From Stutzerimonas stutzeri (GTDB lineage: Bacteria > Pseudomonadota > Gammaproteobacteria > Pseudomonadales > Pseudomonadaceae): a stretch of 64,000 nucleotides of DNA. The DNA is taken from positions 27,008-91,007 of the forward strand of contig NZ_JAMOIH010000019.1 of NCBI RefSeq assembly GCF_024448955.1, given 5' to 3'. The translations under genes and the position numbers were made by a program. Below the pieces are notes generated by a model, which worked only from the letters and a program-made list of their open reading frames with translations, did not search any database and was not told the origin of the DNA. This document shows positions 8,985-19,361 of this stretch, piece after piece (position 1 is the first letter of the stretch; each line of letters opens with the position of its first letter).

Positions 8985-11508
8985 ACACGCGCAACAATCG
9001 CTCGCCCAGCAATATCTCGCCGAGCTTCCCCTCGATGCCGAGCAACGCCAGGCGCTGGCCGAGCAGATGGATCGACAAAGAGGCGAGCTGGCCGACGCCC
9101 ATCAGGCATTGGCGCAGGGCACGTCCGACGGGAATGAATCGCCGAGCGATCCGCTCGGCTCGGTTGCGGCGCGGCTGAAGCTTGCCTGGGGTGACCTTTT
9201 CGAGCGCGGTGGGGTGCTGACCAAGGATCATCAGGGCCGCACTTGCATCCAGTCGACGCCGCCGATCGTGCGCACCCGGATGGTGCCGGAACCCTGGCAT
9301 ACCAGCGTGCTGCGCCTGAGCTGGTGGCGCCTGCTGTTCAAAAAGAACCGCACGGTGGAGCAGCCTAACGCACCGCAGCCCATCGACAGGTCGGGCTGGC
9401 GCCGGGTTGCCGCTTACCGGCGTGCCGCGCTGCTGATCCTGATGCTGGCGCAGACGGCTATCGCCACCTGGCACATGAAGGCCGTGTTGCCTTATCAGGG
9501 TTGGGCACTGGTCAGTCTGCAGGAGGTTTTTCTGCAGCCCTGGCAGGAGTCGGCGCGGCAAATCCTGCCGTACGTGGTGCAGACCAGTATCCTGCTGCTG
9601 TTCGCGCTGCTGTTCTGCTGGGTGTCGGTGGGATTCTGGACGGCGCTGATGGGCTTCTTCCAATTGCTCAAGGGGCGCGACCGCTACAACATCTCCGCCA
9701 CCAGCACGGGCAACGAACCGATTCCGGCCGAGGCGCGCACGGCGCTGGTAATGCCCATCGCCAACGAGGACGTGCCGCGGGTGTTCGCCGGACTGCGGGC
9801 GACCTACGAATCGCTGCTGGCCACGGGTGAGATCGAGCACTTCGATATCTTCGTGCTCAGCGACAGCAACGACCCCGACACCTGCGTGGCAGAGCAGAAG
9901 GCCTGGCTGGAGCTGTGCCGCGAGGTCGACGGTTTCGGCCATATCTTCTATCGCCGCCGTCGACGCCGGGTGAAGCGCAAGAGCGGCAACATCGACGACT
10001 TCTGCCGGCGCTGGGGCAGCAGTTACCGCTACATGGTGGTGCTGGACGCCGACAGCGTGATGAGCGGCGACTGCCTCACCAGCCTGGTGCGGCTGATGGA
10101 GGCCAACCCTGGCGCCGGCATCATCCAGACCGGGCCCAAGGCCTCCGGGATGGATACGCTCTACGCGCGCATGCAGCAGTTCGCCACGCGGGTCTACGGG
10201 CCGCTGTTTACCGCCGGGCTCAATTTCTGGCAGCTGGGCGAGTCGCATTACTGGGGCCATAACGCGATCATCCGGGTCAAACCCTTCATCGAGCACTGCG
10301 CCTTGGCGCCGCTGCCGGGCAAGGGCTCCTTCGCCGGTGACATCCTTTCCCACGACTTCGTCGAGGCGGCCCTGATGCGCCGCGCCGGCTGGGGCGTATG
10401 GATCGCCTACGACCTGCCAGGCAGTTACGAAGAGCTGCCGCCGAACCTGCTCGACGAGCTCAAGCGCGACCGCCGCTGGTGCCACGGCAACCTGATGAAC
10501 TTCCGGCTGTTCCTGGTCAAGGGCATGCACACGGTGCATCGCTTCGTGTTCCTCACCGGGGTGATGTCCTACCTGTCGGCGCCGCTGTGGTTCACCTTCC
10601 TGGCGCTGTCTACCGGACTGCTGGCGATTCATACGCTGATGGTTCCGGAGTATTTCCTGCAGCCCAACCAGCTGTATCCGCTGTGGCCGCAGTGGCATCC
10701 CGAGGAAGCGATCGCACTGTTCTCCGCGACGCTGACGCTGCTGTTCCTGCCCAAGCTGCTCAGCGTGCTGCTGATCCTGAATCAGGGCGCGAAGGAATAC
10801 GGCGGCGGGGTACGGCTGGTGCTGTCGATGATCTTGGAGACGCTGTTCTCGATGCTGCTGGCGCCGGTGCGCATGCTGTTTCACACAGTGTTCGTCACCG
10901 CCGCGTTTCTCGGCTGGTCGGTGCAATGGAAGTCACCACAACGTGCCGACAACGCCACGCCCTGGGGCGAGGCCCTGCGTCGCCATGGTTCGCAGATGCT
11001 GCTGGGCGTGCTCTGGACGGCGCTGGTGGCCTGGCTCGATCCGGCATTCCTCTGGTGGCTGGCACCCATCGTGGTGTCGCTGATCCTCTCGGCGCCGGTC
11101 TCGGTGCTCACCAGCCGTACGGGGCCTGGATTGGCGGCGTTCCGGCGCAAGCTGTTCCTGATTCCCGAGGAGTACGACCCGCCCGCCGAGCTGGCTGCCA
11201 CGGATCGCTACAATCAGCAGAACCAGGCCAACGCGCTGCACAACGGCTTCCTAGCCGCCACGGTGGACCCGCTCTACAACGCCCTGGTCTGCGCCATGGG
11301 GCGCGCGCGGCATGCCAAGGTGGTGCCGGCCGCCGAAGTGTTGCGCGAGCAGCGCATGAAGGAAATCCTTGCCGCCGGCCCCGATGGCCCCGCCGAAGCG
11401 ACCCGCTGGCGATTGCTCAACGACCCGGACGGCATGGCCCGCCTGCACCACAGCATCTGGCAGGACGAGCAGCATCAAGCCTGGCGCGAGGCGTACTACC
11501 GACGGTAA
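8977..11508 (+). CDS. opgH: Glucans biosynthesis glucosyltransferase H
   Basis: An 843-residue inner-membrane glycosyltransferase of family GT2, matching the 847 residues of E. coli OpgH. After a soluble N-terminus there are two membrane helices (about 145-165 and 198-225), a cytoplasmic catalytic domain with [16 protein letters not shown], the DxD metal site VLDADSV near residue 357 and the acceptor-site motif RDRRWCHGN near 498, then several C-terminal helices. It polymerises glucose from UDP-glucose into beta-1,2-linked glucan and exports it to the periplasm. Its ATG lies inside the end of opgG. A GC-rich hairpin follows the stop. Confidence 0.96.
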   Translation: MTEHAQQSLAQQYLAELPLDAEQRQALAEQMDRQRGELADAHQALAQGTSDGNESPSDPLGSVAARLKLAWGDLFERGGVLTKDHQGRTCIQSTPPIVRTRMVPEPWHTSVLRLSWWRLLFKKNRTVEQPNAPQPIDRSGWRRVAAYRRAALLILMLAQTAIATWHMKAVLPYQGWALVSLQEVFLQPWQESARQILPYVVQTSILLLFALLFCWVSVGFWTALMGFFQLLKGRDRYNISATSTGNEPIPAEARTALVMPIANEDVPRVFAGLRATYESLLATGEIEHFDIFVLSDSNDPDTCVAEQKAWLELCREVDGFGHIFYRRRRRRVKRKSGNIDDFCRRWGSSYRYMVVLDADSVMSGDCLTSLVRLMEANPGAGIIQTGPKASGMDTLYARMQQFATRVYGPLFTAGLNFWQLGESHYWGHNAIIRVKPFIEHCALAPLPGKGSFAGDILSHDFVEAALMRRAGWGVWIAYDLPGSYEELPPNLLDELKRDRRWCHGNLMNFRLFLVKGMHTVHRFVFLTGVMSYLSAPLWFTFLALSTGLLAIHTLMVPEYFLQPNQLYPLWPQWHPEEAIALFSATLTLLFLPKLLSVLLILNQGAKEYGGGVRLVLSMILETLFSMLLAPVRMLFHTVFVTAAFLGWSVQWKSPQRADNATPWGEALRRHGSQMLLGVLWTALVAWLDPAFLWWLAPIVVSLILSAPVSVLTSRTGPGLAAFRRKLFLIPEEYDPPAELAATDRYNQQNQANALHNGFLAATVDPLYNALVCAMGRARHAKVVPAAEVLREQRMKEILAAGPDGPAEATRWRLLNDPDGMARLHHSIWQDEQHQAWREAYYRR

Positions 11509-11518
11509 CCCGTCAAAC

Positions 11519-11541
11519 AAGGCTGCTTTCCGAAAGCAGCC
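11519..11541 (+). terminator. Hairpin after opgH
   Basis: GGCTGCTTTC and AAAGCAGCC form a strong stem with a short loop 11 bases after the opgH stop. There is no clear T-run behind it, so Rho-independent termination is probable rather than certain. Confidence 0.5.
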
Positions 11542-11588
11542 TCGTCTGATTGCGAGGCCTGGCTGTGTAAACCCGGTCGCTTGTCTTC

Positions 11589-11739
11589 TGTGGGAGCGAG
11601 CTTGCTCGCGAAGCTTTAGCGTGATGCCACTCTTCGCGAGCAAGCTCGCTCCTACAGGTCGGGATCGGCGTGATGCTTTTGTGGGCCAGCTTGCTGGCGA
11701 AGCCTGTTGGGGCTCGATGGCATTTTCGCGGGCAAGCTT
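11589..11739. repeat. Cluster of REP-type elements
   Basis: Four related units are visible: 11589-11614 (tgtgggagcgagcttgctcg...), an inverted copy at 11632-11656, a variant at 11679-11703 (gtgggccagcttgctggcga) and a half unit at 11725-11739 in inverted orientation. They form two head-to-head pairs, the usual REPIN/BIME layout of Pseudomonas. The last half unit runs into the topB stop codon. Confidence 0.85.
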
Positions 11740-13697
11740 TACGCCTCGACTGACGCCTTGCGTGACTTCCGTTTTCCAGCGCTGGCAGCCTTGCGCGGTG
11801 TCGCCTTGCGTTTCTTCTTCCAGGGCGCAGCGTTACCGGCCGGGCTTGCCGGTCCGGTGATGGTCAGGCTCAGCCCGCGGCAGCGTTCCACCTGTTTGCG
11901 CATCCAAGCCGATTGCTTGGCGACGAATTCCTCCAGACTCATCTCGCCGCTCTGCACCATGTCCAGCGCCTGTTCCCAGATCGCCGTGGTGCCAGGGTCG
12001 GCAATCGCCCGCGGCACGGCATCGATCAGGCTGAAGGCAGCCGGGCTGGCCGACAGCGCCTTGCCTTGCTTGGTCAGATAGCCGCGGTCCAGCAGCCCTT
12101 GAATGATGCCGGCGCGCGTCGCTTCGGTGCCGATGCCGGTAGTGTCCTTGAGCTTCTGCTTGAGGCGGGGGTCGTCCACCAGCTTGGCGACGTTCTTCAT
12201 CGCTTTGATCAGATCGCCCTCGGTGAAGGGCTTGGGCGGCTGGGTCCAGAGGTCCTTGAGGTTTACGCTCATGACATTGCAGTGCTGGCCTTCGCTCAAC
12301 ACCGGCAGTGCCTGGGCAGGTGCCGGCTCGCGACCCTTGACGGGCGTCAGCGCCTCGGGCAGCGCGCGGCGCCAGCCGGGTTCGACGATCACCTTGCCCA
12401 CCGCCCGCAGCGCCTGCCCGGCGCAGTCGAAATCCGCCTGGGTGCGGTCGTATTCGTGATTCGGCAGGAACTGCGCCAGGTAGCGGGCGCGAATCAGCGT
12501 ATAGACCGCGCGTTGCTTGCCGACCAGACGTGACAGGTCGGTAACGGCGGCGGTGGGGATGATGCCATGGTGGGCGCTGACCTTGGCGTCGTTCCAAGCG
12601 CGGGAGCGGCGTTGCGGCTGTACGTGGGTGAGCAGTTCGGACAGCGGCGGATCGCTGCGGCCAAGGGCGGCGATGATCGCCGGGGCCTCGCCGTGCTGGC
12701 TCAGCGGCAGGTAGCCGCAATCGCTGCGCGGGTAGGTGATTAGCTTGTGGGTTTCGTAGAGCGCCTGGGCGATATCCAGGGTTTCCTGGGCACCGAGGCC
12801 GAGTTTCTTCGAGCAGACTTCCTGCAGGGTGCCGAGGTCGAAGAGCAGTGGTGGCGCTTCACGCATGCGCTCGGTGCGTACCTTCAGCACCTGCGCCTGC
12901 TCAGCGCTTTCGATGGCGGTAGCTGCCTGGCGCGCATGTTCCGGGTCGAGGCAACGGCCCTGGTCGTCGCAGCGATCCTCGGCGGCGCGCCATTGTGCGG
13001 TGAAGGGCATGCCGTCGGCCCGCAGCGCGACCTCAATGCTCCAGTAAGGCACCGGCACGAAGCCGGCGATGCTGCGGTCGCGATCCACCACCAGGCGCAG
13101 CGTTGGCGTCTGCACCCGGCCCACCGGCAGCACGCCCTGATAGCCGGACTGACGGCCTAGCAAGGTGAACAATCGGCTCATATTCATTCCGATCAACCAG
13201 TCGGCCCGCGAGCGGCCCAGTGCCGAATGATAGAGGCTGAAGGTTTCGGCGCCGGGCTTGAGTGTGGCCAGCGCCTTGCGGATCGAGGCATCGTCCAGCG
13301 CCGACAGCCAGAGCCGCTGGATAGGGCCGCGATAACGACAGTGTTCCACCAACTCACGGGCGATCATCTCGCCTTCGCGGTCGGCGTCGGTGGCGATCAC
13401 CAATTCGCTGGCCTCGCCGAGCAGCCGCTTGACGGCCTTGAACTGGCTGGCGGTTTTTGGCTTGACTTGCATCTTCCAGCGCTCGGGAATGATCGGCAGA
13501 TCGCCCAGCACCCAGCGCTTGAAGCGGGCGTCGTAGGCATCCGGCGGTGCGGTTTCCAGTAGATGGCCGATGCACCAGGTCACGGTCACGCCGGGGCCGA
13601 GCAAACAGCCGTCGCCACGTCGATTGGCGCCGAGCACCTTGGCGATGTCCTTGGCCTGGGAGGGTTTTTCGCAGAGAAACAGCCGCATCGCCGTCAT
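11739..13697 (-). CDS. topB: DNA topoisomerase III
   Basis: A 652-residue type IA topoisomerase, the size of E. coli TopB (653). The N-terminal Toprim domain begins MRLFLCEKPSQAKDIAKVLG and holds IATDADREGEMIARE. The catalytic tyrosine is near residue 321 in LITYPRSDCGYLP. TopB decatenates DNA and resolves replication and recombination intermediates. The C-terminus ends in a lysine/arginine-rich tail (KKKRKATPRK...) expected to bind DNA, unlike the zinc-finger tail of TopA. Start may be 13697 or 13688; GGATAG sits before the first. The stop codon coincides with the edge of a REP half unit, so the last residues may vary between strains. Confidence 0.95.
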   Translation of the reverse strand: MTAMRLFLCEKPSQAKDIAKVLGANRRGDGCLLGPGVTVTWCIGHLLETAPPDAYDARFKRWVLGDLPIIPERWKMQVKPKTASQFKAVKRLLGEASELVIATDADREGEMIARELVEHCRYRGPIQRLWLSALDDASIRKALATLKPGAETFSLYHSALGRSRADWLIGMNMSRLFTLLGRQSGYQGVLPVGRVQTPTLRLVVDRDRSIAGFVPVPYWSIEVALRADGMPFTAQWRAAEDRCDDQGRCLDPEHARQAATAIESAEQAQVLKVRTERMREAPPLLFDLGTLQEVCSKKLGLGAQETLDIAQALYETHKLITYPRSDCGYLPLSQHGEAPAIIAALGRSDPPLSELLTHVQPQRRSRAWNDAKVSAHHGIIPTAAVTDLSRLVGKQRAVYTLIRARYLAQFLPNHEYDRTQADFDCAGQALRAVGKVIVEPGWRRALPEALTPVKGREPAPAQALPVLSEGQHCNVMSVNLKDLWTQPPKPFTEGDLIKAMKNVAKLVDDPRLKQKLKDTTGIGTEATRAGIIQGLLDRGYLTKQGKALSASPAAFSLIDAVPRAIADPGTTAIWEQALDMVQSGEMSLEEFVAKQSAWMRKQVERCRGLSLTITGPASPAGNAAPWKKKRKATPRKAASAGKRKSRKASVEA

Positions 13698-13842
13698 CTA
13701 TCCATTTTTCACAATGGGCATAGCATGAGCAGCGGAGCGACTTCAGGCAATCTTTATCTGTATGGATATACAGGTTTTGTCATCTGCATCGGATCCTCGA
13801 CCGTGCTGGTTGCCATCTGCCGGGTTCCGACGCGAGGGGCTT

Positions 13843-16332
13843 TTAGCCCTGGTCGACCGCAACGTCTTCCTCGTGCCGTTCCAGCGCCACCTGATGGATC
13901 GACAGGCGAATCTCGGCGGGCAAAACCCGTTTGGCTACGCCTTCGGCCAGCTCGCCGAGCTTGTCGTGGTAAGCGAGTTTGCCGGCCTCGTCCTGACGCA
14001 GCACGTCTTGCTCCTGAAGGCTCTCGATGAAATGGCGGAACAGACTCTTGTCGAAGAATTCCGGTGCGTTCAACCCATGCAGGATCGACAGCCGCTGAGC
14101 CATCACCGTGCAGAGCGTCTCCAACTCTTGGGCGGTGAGGCTGTGCTGGCCGCTGTTGAGCAGCAGCGAGATCGCCATGTAGAAGCGCTGCAGTGTCTGC
14201 ACGATTACCCGCGCCAGTAGCGTAAGCAGCACGAACTGACGGGAACTAGGCGCCGGACGGACATAGATTTCGCCATCGAGTTTGAGCAGACCCTGCTCGA
14301 CGAAGGCCGCCAGCCACTGGTCGATCACCGCCTCCAGTTCTTCCGGCTCCCAGCGTATGAACAGCTCGGCTCGCAGGTAGGGATACAGCGCCAGGGTGAA
14401 GCGCAGGATCTGCTTGCGGCTGATCCGTGAACTGCTCTGGAAGAAGCTCGCCAGTAGCGCCGGCAGGGCGAAGATGTGCATTACGTTGTTGCGGTAATAG
14501 GTCATCAGGACGGCGTTCTGCTCGTCGAGATAGAGGATGTTGCCCAGCGCGTCCTTCTGTTCGGCAAGCAGGCCAAGGGCTTTCACGTAGTCGATCAGCA
14601 CCTCGCCATTGCCGTCCGGCAGCGTTGTATGAGGCGAGTAGGGCACTGCGCGCAACAGGCGCTGATAGAGATCGAGGATGCGTGCCAACGAACGATGATC
14701 CAACGCTTGACGGCTGGTGGACAGCATCGCCAGCGCCACCAGGTTGACCGGATTGACCGCCGCCGCTTCGTTGAGCCTCTGGGCGATGCGCTCGGCGAGG
14801 CGATTGGTCGTGCCGCTGAGCCATTCCGGACGGTCGCTCGGTGCCAGGCTTTGCTGGCGCCAGCCGGGTTGCTCCCGGTCGAGAAATTCGTTGAGCCGGA
14901 GCGGTTCGCCGAAATTCACCCAGACCTGGCCGAAACGCTGTTTGAGCGCGCCGATGACCTTGAAGATGTCGAAGATCGATTCCTTTTTCTTCTGCGCGCC
15001 GCGCAACTCGCCCAGGTAAGTGCGACCTTCCAGCACGCGCTCATAGCCGATGTACACCGGCACGAAGAGGATCGGCAATCGCGGCGAGCGCAGGTAGCTG
15101 CGAAGCGTGATCGCCAGCATGCCGGTTTTTGGCTGCAGCATGCGCCCGGTGCGCGAGCGACCGCCCTCGACGAAGTACTCCACCGGGAAACCGCGGGTGA
15201 AGAGGGTATGCAGGTATTCGTTGAATACCGCGGTGTAGAGTGGGTTCCCTTTGAACGAGCGGCGCATGAAGAATGCGCCGCCACGGCGCAGCAGCCCGCC
15301 GACTATCGGCATGTTGAGATTGATGCCGGCGGCGATGTGCGGCGGCGTCAGCCCGTTGCGGAACAGCAGGTAGGACAGCAGCAGGTAGTCGATATGGCTG
15401 CGGTGGCAGGGCACGTAGATGACCTCGTGGCCGCGCACCGCCTCCTGCAGTGGCTCGATGTGATTGACCCGGATGCCGTCGTAGATCTTGTTCCAGAACC
15501 AGGACAGCACCACCTCGAGAAAGCGCACCGCCGTATAGGCATAGTCCGACGCGATCTCGTTGCCGTAGCGCAGCGCTTTGGCCTCGGCCTTCTCCACGGA
15601 AATATTCTCGCGCTCGGCCTCGTCGCGGATCGCCTGACGCACCGCGGGGGCGTGCACTAGCCCCTTGACCAGGTTGCGCCGGTGCGAAAGGTCCGGGCCG
15701 ATCACCGAGGTTTTCTGCTGACGGAAGTGTACCCGCAGCATGCGATGGACCATGCGCAGGGTGCGCTCGTGCCCCTTGTTCATCGCCACCAGTTCGTCGA
15801 GCTGGATCGGCGTGGAGAACTGCACACGCGTCTTGCGCCCGAGGATCAGGATGCTCAGCAGCTTGCGCAGCCGCCCGGTCACCGCCCAGCTATCGGCGAA
15901 CAGCAGCTTCCAGGGACTCGTTTCGCGATCCGGCGACTGGCCCCAGAACACGCTCACCGGGACGATCTGCGCGTTATCCACGGCATTCTGTTCCAGCGCG
16001 CCGACCAGACGAACGAGCGGCGCCGGAGGCACGACTCGTGTACGCCGGCCGAACCAGCTCGCCGCAGGGCTGAGGAAGATGAATGCCGCCGGCTCGATAT
16101 GGCTACCCACAGCGACCTCCGCCACCGGACGCGGCAAACCGGCCTTGCCGCACTCTTGATCGAGCACCGCCAGATCGCTCAGCGAGGCGCGTTGCAACAC
16201 ATAAAACACCGGCCTGCTGCGGTCCAGCTTGAGGTTGAAAGCTGACTGGTTGATGGTTTCCGAGCGCACCCAGAAATACAGCACGCGGCGCAAGATGGAG
16301 AAGAGCAGACGACGGATCGGCGAGCGGGTCAT
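13843..16332 (-). CDS. plsB: Glycerol-3-phosphate 1-O-acyltransferase
   Basis: An 829-residue membrane-associated enzyme with the acyltransferase motif I (HxxxxD) near residues 309-314 in [12 protein letters not shown]. Motif [15 protein letters not shown], motif [17 protein letters not shown] and motif [15 protein letters not shown] follow in order. It transfers an acyl chain from acyl-ACP or acyl-CoA to the sn-1 position of glycerol-3-phosphate, the first step of phospholipid synthesis, at the inner membrane. The size is close to E. coli PlsB (807). The gene stands alone between topB and an accessory patch. Confidence 0.95.
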   Translation of the reverse strand: MTRSPIRRLLFSILRRVLYFWVRSETINQSAFNLKLDRSRPVFYVLQRASLSDLAVLDQECGKAGLPRPVAEVAVGSHIEPAAFIFLSPAASWFGRRTRVVPPAPLVRLVGALEQNAVDNAQIVPVSVFWGQSPDRETSPWKLLFADSWAVTGRLRKLLSILILGRKTRVQFSTPIQLDELVAMNKGHERTLRMVHRMLRVHFRQQKTSVIGPDLSHRRNLVKGLVHAPAVRQAIRDEAERENISVEKAEAKALRYGNEIASDYAYTAVRFLEVVLSWFWNKIYDGIRVNHIEPLQEAVRGHEVIYVPCHRSHIDYLLLSYLLFRNGLTPPHIAAGINLNMPIVGGLLRRGGAFFMRRSFKGNPLYTAVFNEYLHTLFTRGFPVEYFVEGGRSRTGRMLQPKTGMLAITLRSYLRSPRLPILFVPVYIGYERVLEGRTYLGELRGAQKKKESIFDIFKVIGALKQRFGQVWVNFGEPLRLNEFLDREQPGWRQQSLAPSDRPEWLSGTTNRLAERIAQRLNEAAAVNPVNLVALAMLSTSRQALDHRSLARILDLYQRLLRAVPYSPHTTLPDGNGEVLIDYVKALGLLAEQKDALGNILYLDEQNAVLMTYYRNNVMHIFALPALLASFFQSSSRISRKQILRFTLALYPYLRAELFIRWEPEELEAVIDQWLAAFVEQGLLKLDGEIYVRPAPSSRQFVLLTLLARVIVQTLQRFYMAISLLLNSGQHSLTAQELETLCTVMAQRLSILHGLNAPEFFDKSLFRHFIESLQEQDVLRQDEAGKLAYHDKLGELAEGVAKRVLPAEIRLSIHQVALERHEEDVAVDQG

Positions 16333-16506
16333 ACGAAGATTCGGCTAAAAAGGGGCAGGGCCCTCGAAGGCGGCAAGTGTGCCGCAAGCGCAGGCAGCGG
16401 ACAAAAAAATTGATGCTCGATGTGTGTGTAGGGTGGAAACCGCGCAGCGTATTCCACCGCAGGTATGCCTGCCTGCTGACTCGAGCCGAGGTGTGCCGGC
16501 GAAGGG

Positions 16507-16914
16507 TCAAGTGCCCTCGGTCCGAGTCGACAGCTGTGCCTCGATGGCGGCTTTGTCGATGACGGAGCGGACCTCGACGATCTGCCCGTCCTTGAACGCA
16601 TAGAAGACGTTCTCCGCGAACGAAACCTTCCGCCCGTCGACATCCAGCTCCAGAAACCGGGCTTTTGGCGAACAGTTGAATTGTAGCCGGCTCGCGACAT
16701 AAGGGGGCTCGGCAACCAGCAATTCGATGTTGAAGTGCAGATCGGGAATGCTGGCGTAGTCGTTCTCCAGCATTTGGCGATAACCGGCCAGGCCGATCCG
16801 CTTGCCGTTATGACTCACCTCGTCGTGCACGAAGCGTCCCAGGTTCGACCAATCCCTGTCATTCAGGCAGGCGATGTACTGTCGATAGATGCTGGCCAGG
16901 TCGGCTGGGGTCAT
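16507..16914 (-). CDS. SnoaL/NTF2-like domain protein
   Basis: A 135-residue protein with the cone-shaped NTF2/SnoaL fold pattern: an N-terminal helix YRQYIACLNDRDWSNLGRFV, then HDEVSHNGKRIGLAGYRQM, and C-terminal strands ending FYAFKDGQIVEVRSVID. It belongs to the ester-cyclase or SnoaL-like polyketide cyclase group, in which substrate and activity cannot be predicted from sequence. The start at 16914 is set by GGAGA eight bases upstream; the open frame extends 58 codons further without a ribosome binding site. It lies in a run of minus-strand accessory genes. Confidence 0.75.
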   Translation of the reverse strand: MTPADLASIYRQYIACLNDRDWSNLGRFVHDEVSHNGKRIGLAGYRQMLENDYASIPDLHFNIELLVAEPPYVASRLQFNCSPKARFLELDVDGRKVSFAENVFYAFKDGQIVEVRSVIDKAAIEAQLSTRTEGT

Positions 16915-17030
16915 CGTCGGTTCTCCGTTGCGCGAGTCGTATTGTCGGACTTGAAACACTAGTTCAACTTCGCGCAATGCGTGCTGGCTATGCGAGCTTC
17001 GGAAACCGACAGCGGCAACGGTGGATGCCT

Positions 17031-17363
17031 TCAGCGCGTCCGAACGCGGGCACCGGCACAGGCACCGACCAGCAACAGCAGTGACCACACCAACAGGAAC
17101 ACCAGGCCTACCGCCATCAAGGGGCTGGGCGGCAAGAACAGCAACAGGTACAGCGCCTGCCCGACTATGCCACCCAGATAGTGCGCCCAGAGCGGCTTCG
17201 GCACCGCAACGCCCGAGAGCAATCCTGCTGCCAACAGCGCGCCGCTGTAGTACAGGCCTACGTCCCAGGGTTCAGCCCGACCGGTGATCCAGGGCGACAA
17301 CGCCCAGATAGCCGCCCCTGCAAGCGCTGCGATCAGGAAGGGCAGGGGCCATGTCCGGCTCAT
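17031..17363 (-). CDS. Small membrane protein, four predicted helices
   Basis: A 110-residue hydrophobic protein with four predicted transmembrane helices (around residues 7-25, 38-56, 62-78 and 82-104) and a basic C-terminus. I do not recognise the family. Its start overlaps the end of the methyltransferase gene by 4 bases (ATGA type), so it is the downstream, translationally coupled member of a two-gene operon. This may point to a joint role, but none can be named. Confidence 0.65.
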   Translation of the reverse strand: MSRTWPLPFLIAALAGAAIWALSPWITGRAEPWDVGLYYSGALLAAGLLSGVAVPKPLWAHYLGGIVGQALYLLLFLPPSPLMAVGLVFLLVWSLLLLVGACAGARVRTR

Positions 17364-18070
17364 GGCGCCTCGCCTGATGCACGTCTCGCGAACCAGGCAT
17401 GGATCAACCCGGCCTGGTAGAACAGAATGGGCTCATCGAAGCCACCAGCCTTGAGGATAGATGCGATCTCCGAGGTAGGAAGTATCGCGACGTCCTTGGC
17501 GTAAGCCGCACGCATCTGCTCCAGGCCTGCAGCAGGAATATCCGCCTTCTGCATCATCTTCAACCATGCATCGAGAAGGGCATCGTATTCGCTGGAAGTC
17601 GTATCCGATGCCAGATCAGAACTTGCCAATATCGCGCCGGGGCGAAGCCTTGCGGCTATGGTTCGGAAAAAGTCGGCTCGGGCTTCCCGTTCCAGAATGA
17701 ACTGGGAAACCAGAAAACAGGTTGCTGCATCGAAGGTATCTCCGCCAGGCAGCGATTCCAGATATCCCTCATGGAAATCACAGCGGGAGACGAACCCTCC
17801 CTTCACCGCCTTGTTGCGACACACATCGAGCATGGCGCCGGAGGGCTCCACGGCGGTAAAGGTCCACAGGGGATAACGCCTGGCGAGATAATCGATCTCT
17901 TCGCCCGTGCCAGCACCAACACAAAGAATTCGCGCATCGGCCGGCAGCTCGGCAAGCACCGCTTCCAGCAGCAAATGCAATGCGCTTCGAATCGGCGCTG
18001 TCTTGGCCCAGCGCTCGTCGTAACTCGAAGCCTGTTGATCGAATATGGCTTTGATTTCATCGCTCTGCAT
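17360..18070 (-). CDS. Class I SAM-dependent methyltransferase
   Basis: A 236-residue Rossmann methyltransferase. Motif I is ILCVGAGTGEEIDYLA near residue 50, followed by the acidic post-I residue in FTAVEPSGAML and a motif IV-like stretch FDAATCFLVSQFIL. The substrate is not predictable. Start 18070 (MQSDEIKAI) is preferred to 18082 because GGAG lies seven bases before it. The downstream small membrane protein overlaps its stop. Confidence 0.8.
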   Translation of the reverse strand: MQSDEIKAIFDQQASSYDERWAKTAPIRSALHLLLEAVLAELPADARILCVGAGTGEEIDYLARRYPLWTFTAVEPSGAMLDVCRNKAVKGGFVSRCDFHEGYLESLPGGDTFDAATCFLVSQFILEREARADFFRTIAARLRPGAILASSDLASDTTSSEYDALLDAWLKMMQKADIPAAGLEQMRAAYAKDVAILPTSEIASILKAGGFDEPILFYQAGLIHAWFARRASGEAP

Positions 18071-18134
18071 CGTGGGCTCCATCGCAGTGGAAGTCGGGCT
18101 TGCAAGCTCAGGTAACGGTTATGCGCTTCGGGCC

Positions 18135-18395
18135 TCAGACATCACGTCTCAGCACCAGCGCCGCTACACCATAGCTCACACCAGCGGTGGCCAATCCCCA
18201 TACATAGGAGACAGGAACGGCAATCGCCGCCCACATGCGTGCTTCCGGGTCCGCAGGGTAGATGAAGGATGTGAACGCCACCAATGCCGGCAAAACCAGC
18301 CCGACGCCGGCAATCGCTACCAATGCTTTAACACGGCGCCAACGCAAATAGCCCGCCAAGAGTAGCGTTGCCATAAGGCCTGTCACGAATGCCAT
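18135..18395 (-). CDS. Small three-helix membrane protein
   Basis: An 86-residue protein with three predicted helices (about 4-20, 26-46, 55-80). The start at 18395 is well supported by GGAGG seven bases upstream (taaggaggcatcg). The family is not recognised. It sits 65 bases upstream of the methyltransferase on the same strand and could belong to the same transcript. Confidence 0.6.
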   Translation of the reverse strand: MAFVTGLMATLLLAGYLRWRRVKALVAIAGVGLVLPALVAFTSFIYPADPEARMWAAIAVPVSYVWGLATAGVSYGVAALVLRRDV

Positions 18396-18566
18396 CGATG
18401 CCTCCTTAACATGTTGGACTGAAAGCGAGGAATAGGCGGGCAGGTCACTTGCCGGTTCGCTACCGCACCAGAGGATTGCATATCTGCCGTGACAACTACC
18501 GTGTCGAATTTCCACTTCACCGTTCGACCACAGGGCAGGGCAACCGCAAATCGAAAGGAGACAGCT

Positions 18567-18977
18567 ATGAAAATCACCGTAGAGACTCGCGTAAAGGCCG
18601 AGCTAGGCAAGGTCTGGGATGCCTACAACAATCCCGCAGACATCAAGCAATGGAATGCGGCTCAGGATGATTGGCACACGACCAGGAGCACCGTCGATCT
18701 GCGCGAAGGCGGCACGTTCATGTCGCGCATGGAAGCGAAGGATGGCAGCCTGGGATTCGACTTCGAAGGCACCTACACTCGCGTCGTACCGAAGAAGCTC
18801 ATCGAATACCGGATGGGCGATGGCCGTGAGGCCGAGATCGAGTTTGCCGAGCGCCCTGACGGCGTTCTCGTGACCGTCAGGTTCGATGCGGAGACCGCAA
18901 ACCCGCCCGAACTCCAGCGCCAGGGTTGGCAGGCCATTCTGGACAACTTCGGTCGGCATGTGGAGGACAGGAGCTGA
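18567..18977 (+). CDS. SRPBCC family protein (AHSA1/START-like)
   Basis: A 136-residue protein of the Bet v 1-like superfamily. It begins with a typical first strand and helix (ITVETRVKAELGKVWDAYNNPADIKQWN), followed by REGGTFMSRMEAKDG and the closing amphipathic helix LQRQGWQAILDNFGRHVE. Proteins of this type bind hydrophobic ligands or act as co-chaperone-like modules; many are annotated polyketide cyclase or AHSA1 without proof. AAGGAGACAG precedes the ATG at 18567. It is transcribed away from the minus-strand accessory genes. Confidence 0.82.
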   Translation: MKITVETRVKAELGKVWDAYNNPADIKQWNAAQDDWHTTRSTVDLREGGTFMSRMEAKDGSLGFDFEGTYTRVVPKKLIEYRMGDGREAEIEFAERPDGVLVTVRFDAETANPPELQRQGWQAILDNFGRHVEDRS

Positions 18978-19054
18978 GACGGGGCGCTGAAAGGGGTGGC
19001 GTTTGCCCATCCAGTAAGCGAAGCGAACGGTTGCGTCTGTTGTCGGATGCGCCT

Positions 19055-19093
19055 TTGACGGAGCGCCGGCATGCGCACAATATCTGCGCATGC
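19055..19093 (+). promoter_or_regulatory. Promoter and palindromic operator of ccdAB
   Basis: TTGACG (19055-19060), a 17-base spacer and CAATAT (19078-19083) form a good sigma-70 promoter. The -10 lies in the 7-base centre of a perfect inverted repeat, GCATGCGCA (19069-19077) and TGCGCATGC (19085-19093). This is where an autorepressing antitoxin would bind; binding by CcdA is inferred. Confidence 0.65.
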
Positions 19094-19114
19094 AATAGCC
19101 AAGGAGTGAAGACC

Positions 19115-19361
19115 GTGCTCGCGGCTTATGACCCACATGTCCCAAAGCGGGCTGCTAACCTCAGTGTTAACGGTGACTTACTTCATAAATCCAAAGACTT
19201 GAATATCAACCTCTCCGCGACATTGGAACAGGCTCTGGTCGAGACCCTGAAGAAAAAAACAGCGTGAGCAATGGCTGGCAGAGAACAGCAAAGCCATCGA
19301 TGCCTATAACGAATACGTGGAAGCCCAGGGCATGTTCAGCGATGAGCTGCGGAGCTTTTGA
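19115..19361 (+). pseudogene. ccdA: CcdA-like antitoxin, frameshifted
   Basis: A GTG start at 19115 behind AAGGAG opens a CcdA-like frame: AAYDPHVPKRAANLSVN, then LNINLSATLEQALVETLKKK. At a run of seven A bases (19252-19259) the frame runs into TGA at 19265-19267. Removing one A gives KKKQREQWLAENSKAIDAYN and then EYVEAQGMFSDELRSF, ending at 19361, which is the normal CcdA C-terminus (toxin-binding arm). As read, the product keeps the DNA-binding ribbon-helix-helix part but loses the toxin-neutralising arm. Explanations are a real +1 mutation, slippage at the A-run that restores some full-length product, or a sequencing error. Confidence 0.8.

Noticed and set aside
8884..10926. A 680-codon minus-strand frame across opgH
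   Set aside because: Shadow frame opposite a well-supported glycosyltransferase; Gln/Arg/His-rich with no recognisable domain.
14476..15660. A 394-codon plus-strand frame inside plsB
   Set aside because: Shadow frame opposite the acyltransferase; no start signal or domain.
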